A stretch of DNA of 64,000 bases from Carex sylvatica. Lineage: Eukaryota; Streptophyta; Magnoliopsida; Poales; Cyperaceae. Under the pieces are notes generated by a model. It made no database searches, had not been told where the DNA came from, and saw nothing but the letters and a program-made list of their open reading frames with translations. Of the stretch, positions 36,959-47,600 are shown piece after piece. Every line of letters begins with the position of its first letter. Positions within the stretch are counted from its first letter, which is position 1. Location of the stretch: the NCBI GenBank assembly GCA_964058845.1, contig CAXKVR010000016.1, positions 62,001-126,000 of the forward strand. The letters are read 5' to 3'. The translations under genes were made by a program, and so were the position numbers.

Positions 36959-39317
36959 ATGGACGTGAACGGCGGAGACAAGGCCGTGACTTTAGAAGAT
37001 TTGGGAAAGAAAATGGCGGAGTTTGCTAGAGAGAGGGATTGGGAGCAGTATCACAGCCCAAGAAACCTCCTCCTTGCACTGGTTGGTTATCTTCTCTACC
37101 ACGCCTAGCCTACCCTTCTTTTTACCTTTTTCTTCCATATTTTTCCAATTAGTTTGCTACAAACAATCAAGCTTAATTCATAGCTACATGTTTCTTCCCT
37201 GGCCTCCTATTTACATGGATTTAGTTCAAATTTGAAGGTCTTCCCAAGGACTACATACATGTTCATGTTCATGTTCTTCAATCTTCATTGTCTAGTCTAG
37301 GGCCTAGGCTATTTCTATTTCTATTTTCCTTGCCCTAGAATTATTTTTAATTGATTTAGATTTGTTTTTTATAGAATGGGTGTTCCCTTTAGTGGAAACT
37401 GGAAAGCATTGTCTCCGCTCCTCTCCAGTCCTGTGTTGGGTTTCTTTCTGGCATTGATTTGCTAGTTGATAGTTGTGTGCTTCCTTGCAAAGGGACCCTA
37501 CTATTTCCCTAGAGTTGGCTCCGTACCAGAACCACCCTCAAAGGCTCAAACCATTTCCTACCATGTGGCGTTAGCGTACAGCGTACAGAGAGACAATTGG
37601 ATTTGGATTGGAGTGCCCAAAAGGAAATAAATCTGCTGTGATCTACAGGAATTGCAGGACCCTGTAATTCCAAATCCAACCTTTCATTTGTTTTCAGATT
37701 CGTGCATGAAAACAACTTCTATTGAGATTCGTGCATTTAGAAAAATGAAAGATTTGATTTGGAATAACAGGGACCCTGCAATTCCTTTTGGATCGCAGCA
37801 GATTTATTTCCGTGCCGAAAATAGACAAACAAGAGGGGGTCCCGTCCCGTCCGGCTCACTCATCAAATTTATATTTTAGCATGCCTTTTCTCTCACTTCT
37901 TTACTGTGCCTTTGCCTTGGCCTCCCTTTTACTCCGTTCATAATTTGATATGGGTTTGATTTGATGGTTCCGGGGATTTTTGCCTCCTTAAAGGGGGACT
38001 TATTTCTCTAATCTCGCTCCTCTTCCACTCTTCCTCTTTTTTTTTCTTTTTTTTTCTTTTTCTTTTTGCTTAACTGTCTTTCAAGGTTTACTAGGCTGAT
38101 TATTCGGGCTAATATAACTGTAAGAGTTTTTAGTTCTTAATCTTCTCATTAATCTGACTAATATAACTGTAAGGGTTTACTTACACCAATGATGTTAATT
38201 TTGATATTAGTGTAAATTTGGAAATTGAAATATTTCAACCTCATATATATGTCAAAATTGAATGGAAAAAATAATCTGATATATGTATCATTAATGGGTT
38301 CTGGTGCTTCTACAGTACATCTAATAAATTTGGTTTCTTGGCCTTGGATTTTTCTTTTCATTTCAGTGATTTTTGCTAAAAGGGAGACCTACTTCTCCCC
38401 CCTGTTAATGTACAGTTTATCAATAGTGCAAGGTACACAGCAATAGAAGCTTGCCCTTTGTGTCCCTCCAATAGATTTACTTCGGTTTGTTCGGTTCGGT
38501 TCGGTTCGGTTCTATTTTTGAAAACCGAAGAAAAGTTTGGTATGGTTATTTTAGTTCGGTTTCAACCGAACTGACCACACCCCTAATAGAAAGTATATAC
38601 ATATGCTTGTTGCTTTTGTTAGCTTTGACATCTGTAGATATTCTACTATTTTGAAGATAGAACCATAAATCATGTCTATAATTTTTCATAAGAAACAAAC
38701 AAGCAAATTATTAGAGTATGTGCACATTATACGTATGAGAGAATCTTTCCAGCACAAAACAATTCGCAAATGTATACTATGATATGCTGTTGCTGCATAG
38801 TAGATGCATGTCTGGCTGCAGTCCTATTTTTTAAACAGTAAGCAGTAACTAAAATGTGAAGTTCTATTTTTTTCTTCTTCTTAATATTGTACCTGAACAC
38901 AAGGTTTTATCATTGTTATCCTCCTCATCGTCATCATAATTATTTGTTTTCTTATTGTAACAAATATTTTTGTATATAGGTAATTATTTGTTTTCTTATT
39001 GTAACAAATATTTTTGTATATAGGTAGGGGAGGTAGGGGAGCTGTCAGAGGTCTTCCAATGGAAAGGTGAGGTGCCGAAGGGTCTGCCAGGATGGGATGA
39101 GGCAGAAAAGGTGCATCTGGGGGAAGAACTTGCTGATGTGTTGCTTTATCTGGTGCGCCTCTCTGACATGTGTGGTATCAATTTGGGTCAGGCTGCCCTT
39201 AGAAAAATGGGCTTGAATGCCATCAAGTATCCTGTTCACCAATGCAAGGGATCTTCTAACAAGCACACCCATTATGGTAGCACCAGTGCTGAAGAACCGG
39301 AGAATGGGTCAGTTTAG
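36959..39317 (+). CDS. dCTP pyrophosphatase-like (MazG/DCTPP1 family)
   Basis: Two exons, 36959-37081 and 39024-39317, join in phase 0 to 138 aa. The family hydrolyses dCTP and modified dCTPs to the monophosphate and pyrophosphate, cleaning the nucleotide pool. The all-alpha MazG-like fold is recognised by LEDLGKKMAEFARERDWEQYHSP at the N-terminus (family pattern of a Trp followed by HxPxNL; here HSPRNLLLAL), the metal-binding ExxE in VGEVGELSE and ExxD in EELADVLLYL, and the C-terminal NAIKYPVHQCKGSSNKHTHY. The KYP-x-G-S-x-K pattern is typical. Length matches plant homologues. The start is the only ATG giving the conserved N-terminus. The intron is about 1.9 kb and holds an inverted-repeat element, a hAT end and a duplicated acceptor. 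Confidence 0.93.
37614..37815. mobile_element. inverted-repeat element in pyrophosphatase intron
   Basis: GGAAATAAATCTGCTGTGATC (from 37622) is mirrored by GATCGCAGCAGATTTATTTCC (to 37811). Inside, GGAATTGCAGGACCCTGTAATTCC pairs with GGAATAACAGGGACCCTGCAATTCC. The same core words occur in the element at 47430-47600, so it is a repeated family. Confidence 0.75.
38478..38587. mobile_element. truncated hAT end in pyrophosphatase intron
   Basis: GGTTCGGTTCGGTTCGGTTC and TTTCAACCGAAC lead to GACCACACCCCTAATA. On the minus strand this begins TTAGGGGTGTGGTC, a typical plant hAT terminus with subterminal CGGTT repeats. The opposite end was not found. Confidence 0.45.
38937..39024 (+). repeat. 44-bp tandem duplication covering the splice acceptor
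   Basis: Two identical 44-base copies, 38937-38980 and 38981-39024, each ending in TTTTTGTATATAGG. Each therefore carries its own AG acceptor (38978-38979 and 39022-39023). Only the second keeps the pyrophosphatase frame open. Confidence 0.95.
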
Positions 39318-41825
39318 ATATCTATGGGGTTTTAGGGTTTTGGGTCTTTAGATTTCTTAGAAAGAAAATAGGGTTATCTTTTTCTTTAGTTACTTAAAAT
39401 CACATTATGGTCTGTTTTTGGTTGTTATTGTGTTGTGTTGAGGTCTTGAAGGATCTCATTGTGTGATTGGTATGAACGGCTACATTTTGCAGCTATGGTA
39501 TTACATGTTTTGTTTTACTACATCTTAAATGGTGGTAGTTCAATGATTTAATACATGTACCTTTTGTTGGTCAGAATGTTAATACCCTTAGTTTGCCTTC
39601 GTAGGACACCCATTATTGTGGGAATGCAAATCAGATATATATATTGCCTCTCTCAGAAAAAAAGTATGGTAACATTTTGTAGACAGATTCTGCTTGCCAG
39701 GTAATTTGGTAAATAACGAAGGTATTATTTGGCATTCCTGTCAACGCTTTCAAACTCAAGATTTTTGGGTTTTCAAGCACTTGATAGTGGCAATATTGTT
39801 TGTTCTTTGAAATGAGTGCACAACGTGTTTGAGCGGTTGAAATTTTCCAAAAAAGAAAAAGCACTCAAAAGTACGAGATATCTCCGAACTGAGTTAGTTT
39901 TGATGTCCAATCTAAATCTAAATTCTTTGTTTTGTACAAATTTATACGAATCGAATTGTATAGACCAGGCATTGCACCGAACTGAATTGGAATCCCGCCC
40001 GCATGCGCATGCATGCATGATAACTTGTAATTTTATATCATTCGGAAAGAAAGAGTATATAATATATTAAGCAAATTTTGTGTAACTTCCGATTGTTGCC
40101 GCAAATTTTATTAGTTAATTAATCGATAATTCATCAAATTTTGATATACACCATATTTAAACTGTAGGGTATACCCAAATTAGAGGGGACCATATATATA
40201 TGAGAAACTGCATGAAATTTTAAAGAGGATGATCATCAGGTGGGCCCGTATTTGGTTGTTTCCATGTAGCCTAATTCTTTGAACCTGTGTTGGGTTCATT
40301 TCAGAGAGCAGGGGGGTGGGAGGGGACATTTAGACTTGAATCATTGCTACGAATATTTTTTTTTTCTTCAAATGTTAAATGCCAAAACGAGAGTCACCAT
40401 CTTATCTTTAAAATTCAAATTTCAATATTTGGACGTAATTTATGTGATTAGTTAAATCATGTGTGTGAGAATTATTGAGATTTCATGTCAATTCAATTAT
40501 TATGAAAACTTAATGACTTCATGTCAATTTCATTATTCATTGAAGGACCTAAAAGTTTTGAATTGTAGTAACTAATCTTTGATAAATTATCAACATAACC
40601 TTAATTTTTCTTGTGGATAATAAATAGTTATCTCTAATATTTACTAAAAGAAAAAGAAAAAAAACCCGAAGTCGCATTATTATAATATATGTGATATACG
40701 AGCAGAATTGGTGTGTTCTTGAACTTACCAAATTCTTTGTGAGGTTAACTTTAAAACTTATCAAACTGATTTTAATTGATGAATTCAGACCGTAAAAAAT
40801 AATCTATTTTATAAATGATGCGCCTATATATCCAAATTAATTAAATTGATTTAGTATGGAGTAAGTGGTAAAAAATTGAGAACCAGCCTTTGATATAGTG
40901 TCAAAAGACAACACCATCCATATGGGATGTCGTTTTTGGATGATTAATCCAACATTTGACTAATATGTAAAATAATTATGTAGTGTATATTGTCAAGTTT
41001 ATGCTCAATTAAAAGTTATCATATATGATTTATAATTTATTGAGCATTAATGTGTCATATAGGGTGTGGATCTTTAATGTGTAGAACTTAAGAGGTAATA
41101 TTCAATTAATTATGAGCTAAATTGAATAAGTACTATAATCAGACAACCAAGAGGTTTCTTAGGGGTGCTGATATTGACAACAATAATTCTTTTATTAACC
41201 CAACATTTTCAAATATTTTTATTATTTAGATAAATTTACCCTTCATTAATTATATTCTTTTAAAATTAAATCTTTCACTTATATTGATGTCTATCAATAT
41301 TTCCTTCTATGTTTATTTTTTCTTTGTAAAAGCATAAATTGTAGATGCATTACCGTATATATGGTTTAGAATAAAGATTTTTATCCCTCATCTATCTCCC
41401 GTCTAACTACTTTCTATAACTAACTCATTAACCATCAAAATTAAAGACTTAATTATTTTTAAAAAAAGAAAAAAAATTCCAGCACTTTCCTCCATAGAAA
41501 GACAAACTCGACCGAGTCAGACCAGAATAGGACCACGTCGATCTGATTTTGGACCGAGTTACTCGGCAAATGAGTTAGCCAAAATGTTGATTGGAGAAGA
41601 AGAGTTCACGGACCTTTCTACCAGACTTGGGGCAGTAATAAATTAAAAAGAAGGCAGTGGGCACCAACTTTAATGAGCTGACCATGGGTGTTAATAAGAT
41701 GTTCCTCTGTGAAGTAGGTCATCATTGTCAGAACTAGAGAAAACGCTAAAGAACAAACTAGAGAGCACCTCAGAGGAGATCACTGAAGAACTGCTTGAAC
41801 AGATCGACGATTTTAGCCGTGATCA
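39318..41825. other. intergenic, AT-rich
   Basis: 3' flank of the pyrophosphatase-like gene and AT-rich DNA. At 40660-40960 words such as AACTTACCAA and TTTAGTATGGAGTAAG resemble half of the foldback family at 44622-45003. A 29-base segment at about 40172-40200 recurs inverted near 48385. No exon recognised. Confidence 0.5.
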
Positions 41826-41839
41826 ATTAGAATGGTTTT

Positions 41840-42223
41840 CACACCTCATGCGAGGATCCGTTTGATGCAGAAGCACAAGCAATGATCGAGGCACTAAATT
41901 ACATCAGGGAGGCACAATACACATCAGTCACTATTTGCTCGGATTGCAAAAATTTTGTGGAGGCCATAAATAAGAATGAAGTGATGAATATACCATCTTG
42001 GAGAGCAGCAGAGAGAGCAATACAGCTGTACCAAGAAGCATCAGAAAGTGTCTCCATAAGGCATGTAAACATGTCACTCCTCACACAACCGCATACCATG
42101 GCAAATTGGGCACGTACCACTGGTACATCAATCGAGGGCACAATACCATTACCGATGGCTGAGCAGACTAACATCAACCAGGTTCTAAACAAAGAACTTT
42201 TCAATCATACCAATCAGCACTAA
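41840..42223 (+). pseudogene. LINE RNase H-like domain fragment
   Basis: The frame starts inside the domain: DPFDAEAQAMIEALNYI, then VTICSDCKNFVEAINK, then VSIRHVNMSLLTQPHTMANW, stop at 42221-42223. The pattern (acidic residue in a strand, DAEA.A helix, SDC/SD helix start, RHV strand, late N/D before an Ala-rich helix) fits the RNase H fold found at the end of plant L1-type LINE ORF2. The protein lacks its start and most of the polymerase, which truncation removed. The ATG at 41882 is internal to the domain and not a real start. Confidence 0.75.
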
Positions 42224-42487
42224 CAGAAAGAGAAGAAGAAATTGGACTGGCAACAAAAACCTGCATGCGTAACAGGACAAGGAGTGCTTTTTATGTACCA
42301 GCATAATTCATAAGTAGGGAATTTGTTTACTTTTCAGTTCTTTATGTTTTCTTAGATAATAGTAGAAAATTTTCATAAGTAGGGAATTTGTTTACTTTTC
42401 AGTTCTTTATGTTCTTCTTAGATAAATATAATCTGAAACTATGTTATTGTTTTCAATGAATGCCTACGGGTTTGAATCAAAAAAAAA
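41840..42487 (+). mobile_element. 5'-truncated LINE with poly(A) and target duplication
   Basis: Flanking direct repeats ATTAGAATGGTTTT (41826-41839) and ATTAGAATGATTTT (42488-42501) differ at one base. The insert ends in an A run at about 42479-42487 and carries the 3' end of a LINE: an RNase H-like frame followed by a 3' untranslated region with a 65-bp internal direct repeat (TCATAAGTAGGG at 42308 and 42373). Variable-length duplication, A tail and 5' truncation are the signature of target-primed reverse transcription. Confidence 0.88.
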
Positions 42488-42916
42488 ATTAGAATGATTT
42501 TGTTTACCATTTTATCTAATTCTTGTCTCTAGTGTCGTCTATAAATTAATATAGAAGTGTTATGTGGATCCAAATAAGAGAATTAATAAATAATATTGTA
42601 TTTTCTACTAAAATTTTTGGCTTCTGCCATATGTATCAGTTTTAGATTAAGAGAGAAATTGAGCTTATTTTTTCTTTTATCTGTCCAATTATGTTACATT
42701 CCTTAAAATTGAGTACATGAACATAGCAATTTGAGTTCCTTAAAATTGGAGAGAGAAATAAAGTTTAGCGTTAATTTATGAATTGTACGATTTAAGTATG
42801 AAGATTCGTTAATATTTTTGTTTATTTCATTATGTTATATATTCTTATGTTTTCTGTTATTTTTGTTGTTTGATATTTTAGATATGAATACTTGATATTT
42901 TATATATTAATATTTG

Positions 42917-43046
42917 CATGCACAGGCATCCATACTTGCATTGAGTTATCTTATAAATATGTTTATTTTATTTTTTCATGCACAGGCATCCATATTTTAT
43001 TTTTTCATGCACAGGCATCCATATTTGCATGCACAGGCATCCATAT
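42917..43046 (+). repeat. four copies of CATGCACAGGCATCCATA
   Basis: The 18-base word starts at 42917, 42977, 43006 and 43028, separated by AT-rich spacers (TTTTATTTTTT). A related GTGCGCATAGGTATCCATA is at about 44165. It leads into the longer minisatellite that follows. Confidence 0.85.
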
Positions 43047-43224
43047 TTTATTTTTTCTCTTATATTAATACTTTTCATATTACGTATTAATACAATCAAG
43101 TATCAAATAGAGTAATTTGTAAAAAAATATTAAATTAAAATACTTTTCAACGTAACAATTTATACTTCAGTTATAAATATGAATACTTACATTATGAGGT
43201 ATGAATACTTACAATACTTGATAT

Positions 43225-43920
43225 TAATACTTTCAAACGTCATCTAATGTCACAAGAAAAAAATAGAGAATATGTTAGATACAAACACTTGATACACGAA
43301 CTATTCACACTTGCATGACAATGTATGAATATTTGCAATACTTGATATTAATACTTTCATATATCATTTAATGCCATATGAAAAAAAAAATAGAATTTGT
43401 TAGATACATATACTTGATACATGAACTATTTACACTTACATGAGAAGGTATAAATATTTGCATACTTTATGTTACTACTTTCAAATATCATCTGATGCCA
43501 AAATGCTTGATACATAAACTATTAACATTTGTATGACAATGTATGAATACTTGCAATATTTAAAATTAATACTTTCGTACATCATCTCGTGCCATATGAA
43601 AAATAAAAATAAAAATATCATAGATTCTGTTAATTACTAACACTTGACATATGAATTATTTACATTTGTATGATGATGTATAAATACTTGCACTACTTAA
43701 TATTTTCATATATTATTATGTGTCATATGAAAAAAAATTTGATAAAATATGTCAGGTACAAACACTTCAGACATGAATTATATACACATGTATTACGAGA
43801 TATGAATACTTGAACAATGAGGTATGAATACTTGCTCGACAAGATATGAATACTTGCATGACAAGGTATTCACGATGATGTATGAATACTTGCATGACGA
43901 GGTATGAATACTTGTACGAC
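43225..43920 (+). repeat. degenerate ~125-bp minisatellite
   Basis: About five units share, in order, TTTCATATATCATCTAATGCC, ATGAAAAAAAATAGA, GATACAAACACTTGATACATG, ACACTTGCATGAC and GTATGAATACTTGCAATACTT. The last part (43795-43920) breaks into 23-25 bp sub-repeats of ATGAGGTATGAATACTTGC. The tract runs into sequence shared with the foldback element at 32117-33028. Confidence 0.8.
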
Positions 43921-44621
43921 GAACAACCCAAAAGTACATCATCATAGATCTCATTTGAAAGAGAAAATTATGTAGAAGACGTCAATGGTTCTAGATTTGC
44001 AAATTTACTCACAGATCGTCAGAAATATTGACGAGATTGAATAGAGAAAAAAAACTCAAATCTAAAAACGTGTAAAAGATGTGTATATAATGTGTCCAGT
44101 TTTTTTTTTCGGAAATACTTGGAATCTTAGATATGAATACTTTATATATTATATATTAACGCTTGTGCGCATAGGTATCCATATTTGCACGCGTTAGTTA
44201 TAAAATCTGTCAAATATTAGATGATCTCCCAAGTAATTAATGAAGTACAGTTAGTTAACGATCCCCACAAGTAGTTATTAACTGGAGAATAAATGAGAAA
44301 AATGACTGCAGGATAGTTAGTCAATCCCTATGGTTTATAGTAAAAGTAAAATAATTAACCAATAATTTCATTAGATGAAATATCATGTTTCGTATGTGAC
44401 CTTCTATTCTGTTCTTTCTCCACAAAAGCAATTGTCTCGATTCTTCAATCAGCACTATAATTGAATTATTGAACTTCAAGCCTGTCCAAAACAGAAATTA
44501 TAATTTGTTTCTTTCAGTTTTATTAAGATACACGTATAGATTTAAAAGTGCATAATTAGAAGAATAACTAAACTAACCTCAAGCAATATAGCTGTGTTAT
44601 TTCGGATCAAACAAAATACAA

Positions 44622-45003
44622 GAGTAGAACTAGGTTGTTCTTAAGTTGATCAATTTTTTTGATGAGCTTAAATTCAAAATTTATCAAATTGACTTCAAAT
44701 GACGAATTTAAAGTTTCAAACCGATTAACTTCACAAGTGATATGTTTAATGTCAAATTTTAATTTTTCGGATTAATTTAGTATAAAGTCAAGAGGTAAAA
44801 AAAAAATATGAGTTAAATTTTTTTTTTTACAGTTTGACTTTATACTAATTTAATTCAAAAATTTATAAATTTGATATGGAAACGCATCACTCGAAGTAAA
44901 TCATCTTCAACAATTTAAATTCATTATTTGAAATCAATCCAATAAAATTTGAAATTAAACTTACCAAGAGATTTGGTGAAGTTAAGATCACCTAGTTCTA
45001 CTC
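44622..45003. mobile_element. Mutator-type foldback element
   Basis: Starts GAGTAGAACTAGGTTGTTCT and ends with CACCTAGTTCTACTC. The arms pair loosely along most of the 382 bp. Flanking 9-mers AAAATACAA (left) and AAAATACAT (right) match at 8 positions. TIR beginning GAG and 9-bp duplication agree with the elements at 23572 and 55671. Confidence 0.78.
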
Positions 45004-46691
45004 AAAATACATATACTAAATTATTTATTAAATTTGTTTAAAAAAAAATACAAAGAGCAAGATAATAGATTGTAAGATAATAGATTGGTTCATTCTCCTG
45101 TCAATCAATACTTAAGATTTTAGATTTTTTTTTTTCCTTAAATGATCGTAGTATATAATTTACATAAAGAAAATATATAACAACTACAATAATAATTGTG
45201 AGAGAATAAAATTGTTCATTCTACATAGATATTTGAAAATGTTGTCTTAATAAAATAAAGATGGTGTTAATATCATTGCCCTTGGACTATATATAAAGAT
45301 TTGGTCCTCGTAGTACAAGACATCATGAATTTATTTTTCATTATTCCATTAGTGAAGATCGGGAGCCTAGCAGCAAGCCAGCCGGCCTCAAATAGAGTAG
45401 AGAGATTTTGAAGAAAACAGAATTAAAGGAGACTCTCTAAAGAGTCCTATTATTATTGAAGAACCAAACTGGTGATGCTCTCACGCTCAAAGGAGATATT
45501 GGTTAAGTACACTTCTGCACTTCAGTTTTATAATCAACACAGATGGTCCTGCGGTTGTCGACGATGGTCTTCATTGTGTCCTAATAGTTGTTAGTTCAAA
45601 ATTCGGATGAGATCTTTTATAAACATTAAATGAAAGTTGGTAGGTTGACCTCCACCTTTCTATATAAAAAAATGGTAAAATCTTATAAAAAATGAACACA
45701 CCAAAATTAACTTATAAACTTTCTATTTCTTTAAAAGAAACTTATAAATCCTTTTTTTATTGCTCAATTTTATACTAAATAAGTTGAAAAATTATAAATT
45801 TGACATGCAAACACGTCACTCATGAAGTAGTCCGGTTTCAACAATTTGAATTGTCATTTCAAATCAATCTAATAAATTTTAAAATTAAGCTCAACAAATA
45901 GTTTAATGAGCTTAATAACATCTCAGTTCAACTCACAATTAACCAGGGGTGGGTTGAAGTACAAGGAATGGGGTTAATTAATTCTTATTTTTTATTTTTT
46001 TTATTTATATATAATTTATATATAATTTAGAGTAAAATGTTATGAAATTGTAAACTAGTGTTGTAAAATATGTCGTTTAGGTTAATTAGTCATTAGCAGT
46101 GGACTAAATTATTATGTATTTTTTTTGACTAATTGGTTGATTATTCTTGATTATGACCGATTATTATTGATTAATCGCTTGGCGGTACTCTATCCGTCCG
46201 ACGAACGCATGTCTTTATTTACAATACTATTGTAAACTTGACCTCTGTTCTCTATAAAGAAACTTTATATAATTGATATTCATATATATTTAAACTCTAT
46301 AATTCAAAAATCTGAATCTGCTATGTAACCTTATAAGTCCATAATGTCCCTTATAGTTTCACAAACTTCTTAACTTAATGATTGAAAGAAAAGTTCTGAG
46401 CTATTATTAAGCAATACTATAATAATAATTTTCTCTGCAAGTCGAGTTTAGAACCAAACTTTCAAATTATAAAAATCACACATAAGTGAAAATCAATGAT
46501 ATAAAATTTTCATACAATAAACAATAAACAAAAATCAATTTCATAATATCTATATTATTTCACTTTAAACTATATAATTTTCATTTCTTGTATAAATACA
46601 TGAATTTAAGAAAGAAAAAAAATGAAATAAAAGTCAATTGACTTTCATCCAATACGAGTGGGATCCACTATTGAGTCGAACCGTATGTTTG
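45004..46691. other. intergenic, AT-rich
   Basis: No exon recognised. Bases 45755-45930 resemble one half of the foldback element at 44622-45003 (AATTTATAAATTTGAC, CACGTCACTCATGAAG, TTTGAAT...TTTCAAATCAAT). Confidence 0.5.
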
Positions 46692-46925
46692 TGTACGTGC
46701 TATGTTACACGGATACGCCATATTAGATCCCGTATCAGTATCCGATACGTATCGGATATCGATACGCGTCCGATACGGTCACGATACGTATCCGATACGC
46801 CAGCTGGCGTATCAGATGACGTGGCATATCTCTAACATTTCAGATACGGTCGCGATACGCGTTGAATCGTATCTGACGGATGTTTCAGCGAGATACGGGC
46901 GGGATACGGGCGGATGAACCGTGCT

Positions 46926-47054
46926 CGCACCCGTGAGTCGCGACTGTGAGCCGACTTGAGCTGCTCCGCACCTGTGGACCGCGTATACACCAGGCACGCA
47001 CCCGTGAGCCGCGACTGTGAGCCGCTCCGCACCTGTGGACTGCGTATACACCAG
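46926..47054. repeat. GC-rich 71-bp tandem duplication inside the hAT-like element
   Basis: CGCACCCGTGAGTCGCGACTGTGAGCC (read in parts) starts at 46926 and again at 46997; both copies finish with CGTATACACCAG. Copy 2 lacks about 12 bases. The tract stands out as GC-rich within AT-rich surroundings. Confidence 0.85.
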
Positions 47055-47064
47055 CTTAAATATG

Positions 47065-47139
47065 TTTTTTTTCGGCCAGAGCCTTGGTTCGAACTTGGGA
47101 AGGCCCAGTCCCAGCCAAAAGCTTTATCCACTCCGCAAG
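47065..47139 (-). mobile_element. tRNA-like SINE head
   Basis: On the minus strand GCGGAGTGGATAAAGC resembles a polymerase III A box, and AAGTTCGAACC about 35 bases later a B box. The distance suits a tRNA-derived promoter. No acceptor stem or anticodon arm forms, so it is not a functional tRNA gene. Its tail and target duplication are not evident. Confidence 0.4.
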
Positions 47140-47429
47140 ATTTTGTTTGTGTTTAATTACATTAACTTTGTTATTTAATATCAACTCTTATATTAAGTCT
47201 TTAGTTTTTTATACCTTGATTAAGTTTTTTAATATATTCATCTTTTTAATTATATTTTTTTATGATTATTTAAATGTAATATACAAATTAATAAAAAATA
47301 ATATATATATAATAAACGTATCGTATCATAGATTTTTGCAAATTGCCGTATCACCGTATCCGTATCATATCCGATACGATACCCGTATCCGTATCCATGC
47401 AACATAGTGTACGTGATAGCACGTGTGTT

Positions 47430-47600
47430 GGCGAAAGAGAATATACTGTTATTCCTTTGAGATTACAGGACCCTGTTATTCTTCATCTAACCATTCAACA
47501 AAGATACTTTATCACACACGTATCTCAACAAAATTGAATGGTCGGATTAGAAATAACAGGGTCATGTTATCCCAAAGGAATAACAGCAGATTTATTCGTG
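47430..47600. mobile_element. inverted-repeat element, same family as 37614-37815
   Basis: CTGTTATTCCTTTGAGATTACAG and its mirror near AACAGGGTCATGTTATCCCAAAGG frame a central ATTCAAC/TTGAATGG palindrome. The outer GCAGATTTATT and the inner AGGACCCTGT words match the element in the pyrophosphatase intron. It lies just outside the hAT-like element. Confidence 0.72.

Larger units (their letters stand above)
46700..47407. mobile_element. hAT-like non-autonomous element with 8-bp target duplication
   Basis: TGTACGTG flanks both sides (46692-46699 and 47408-47415). Ends CTATGTTACACGGATACG and GTATCCATGCAACATAG are near-perfect complements. Both ends are packed with CGATACG/CGTATC words (46730-46900 and 47340-47400), as in hAT subterminal regions. 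The middle is unrelated cargo: a GC-rich duplication and a SINE-like stretch. No transposase. Confidence 0.88.

Noticed and set aside
36733..36968. Open frames ending in RERERER through the GA repeat
   Set aside because: The Arg/Glu run is just the translated GA microsatellite in the leader of the pyrophosphatase-like gene.
43225..43920. CRISPR-like spaced repeats
   Set aside because: Plant nuclear context, degenerate long units without distinct spacers: an ordinary minisatellite.
46638..47131. Open frames in the GC-rich part, both strands
   Set aside because: They follow the CGATACG words and the tandem duplication of a non-autonomous element; no domain is recognised.
47065..47139. A tRNA gene on the minus strand
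   Set aside because: A and B box-like words are there, but no acceptor stem, anticodon arm or terminator-like T run in the right place, so I call it SINE-like.
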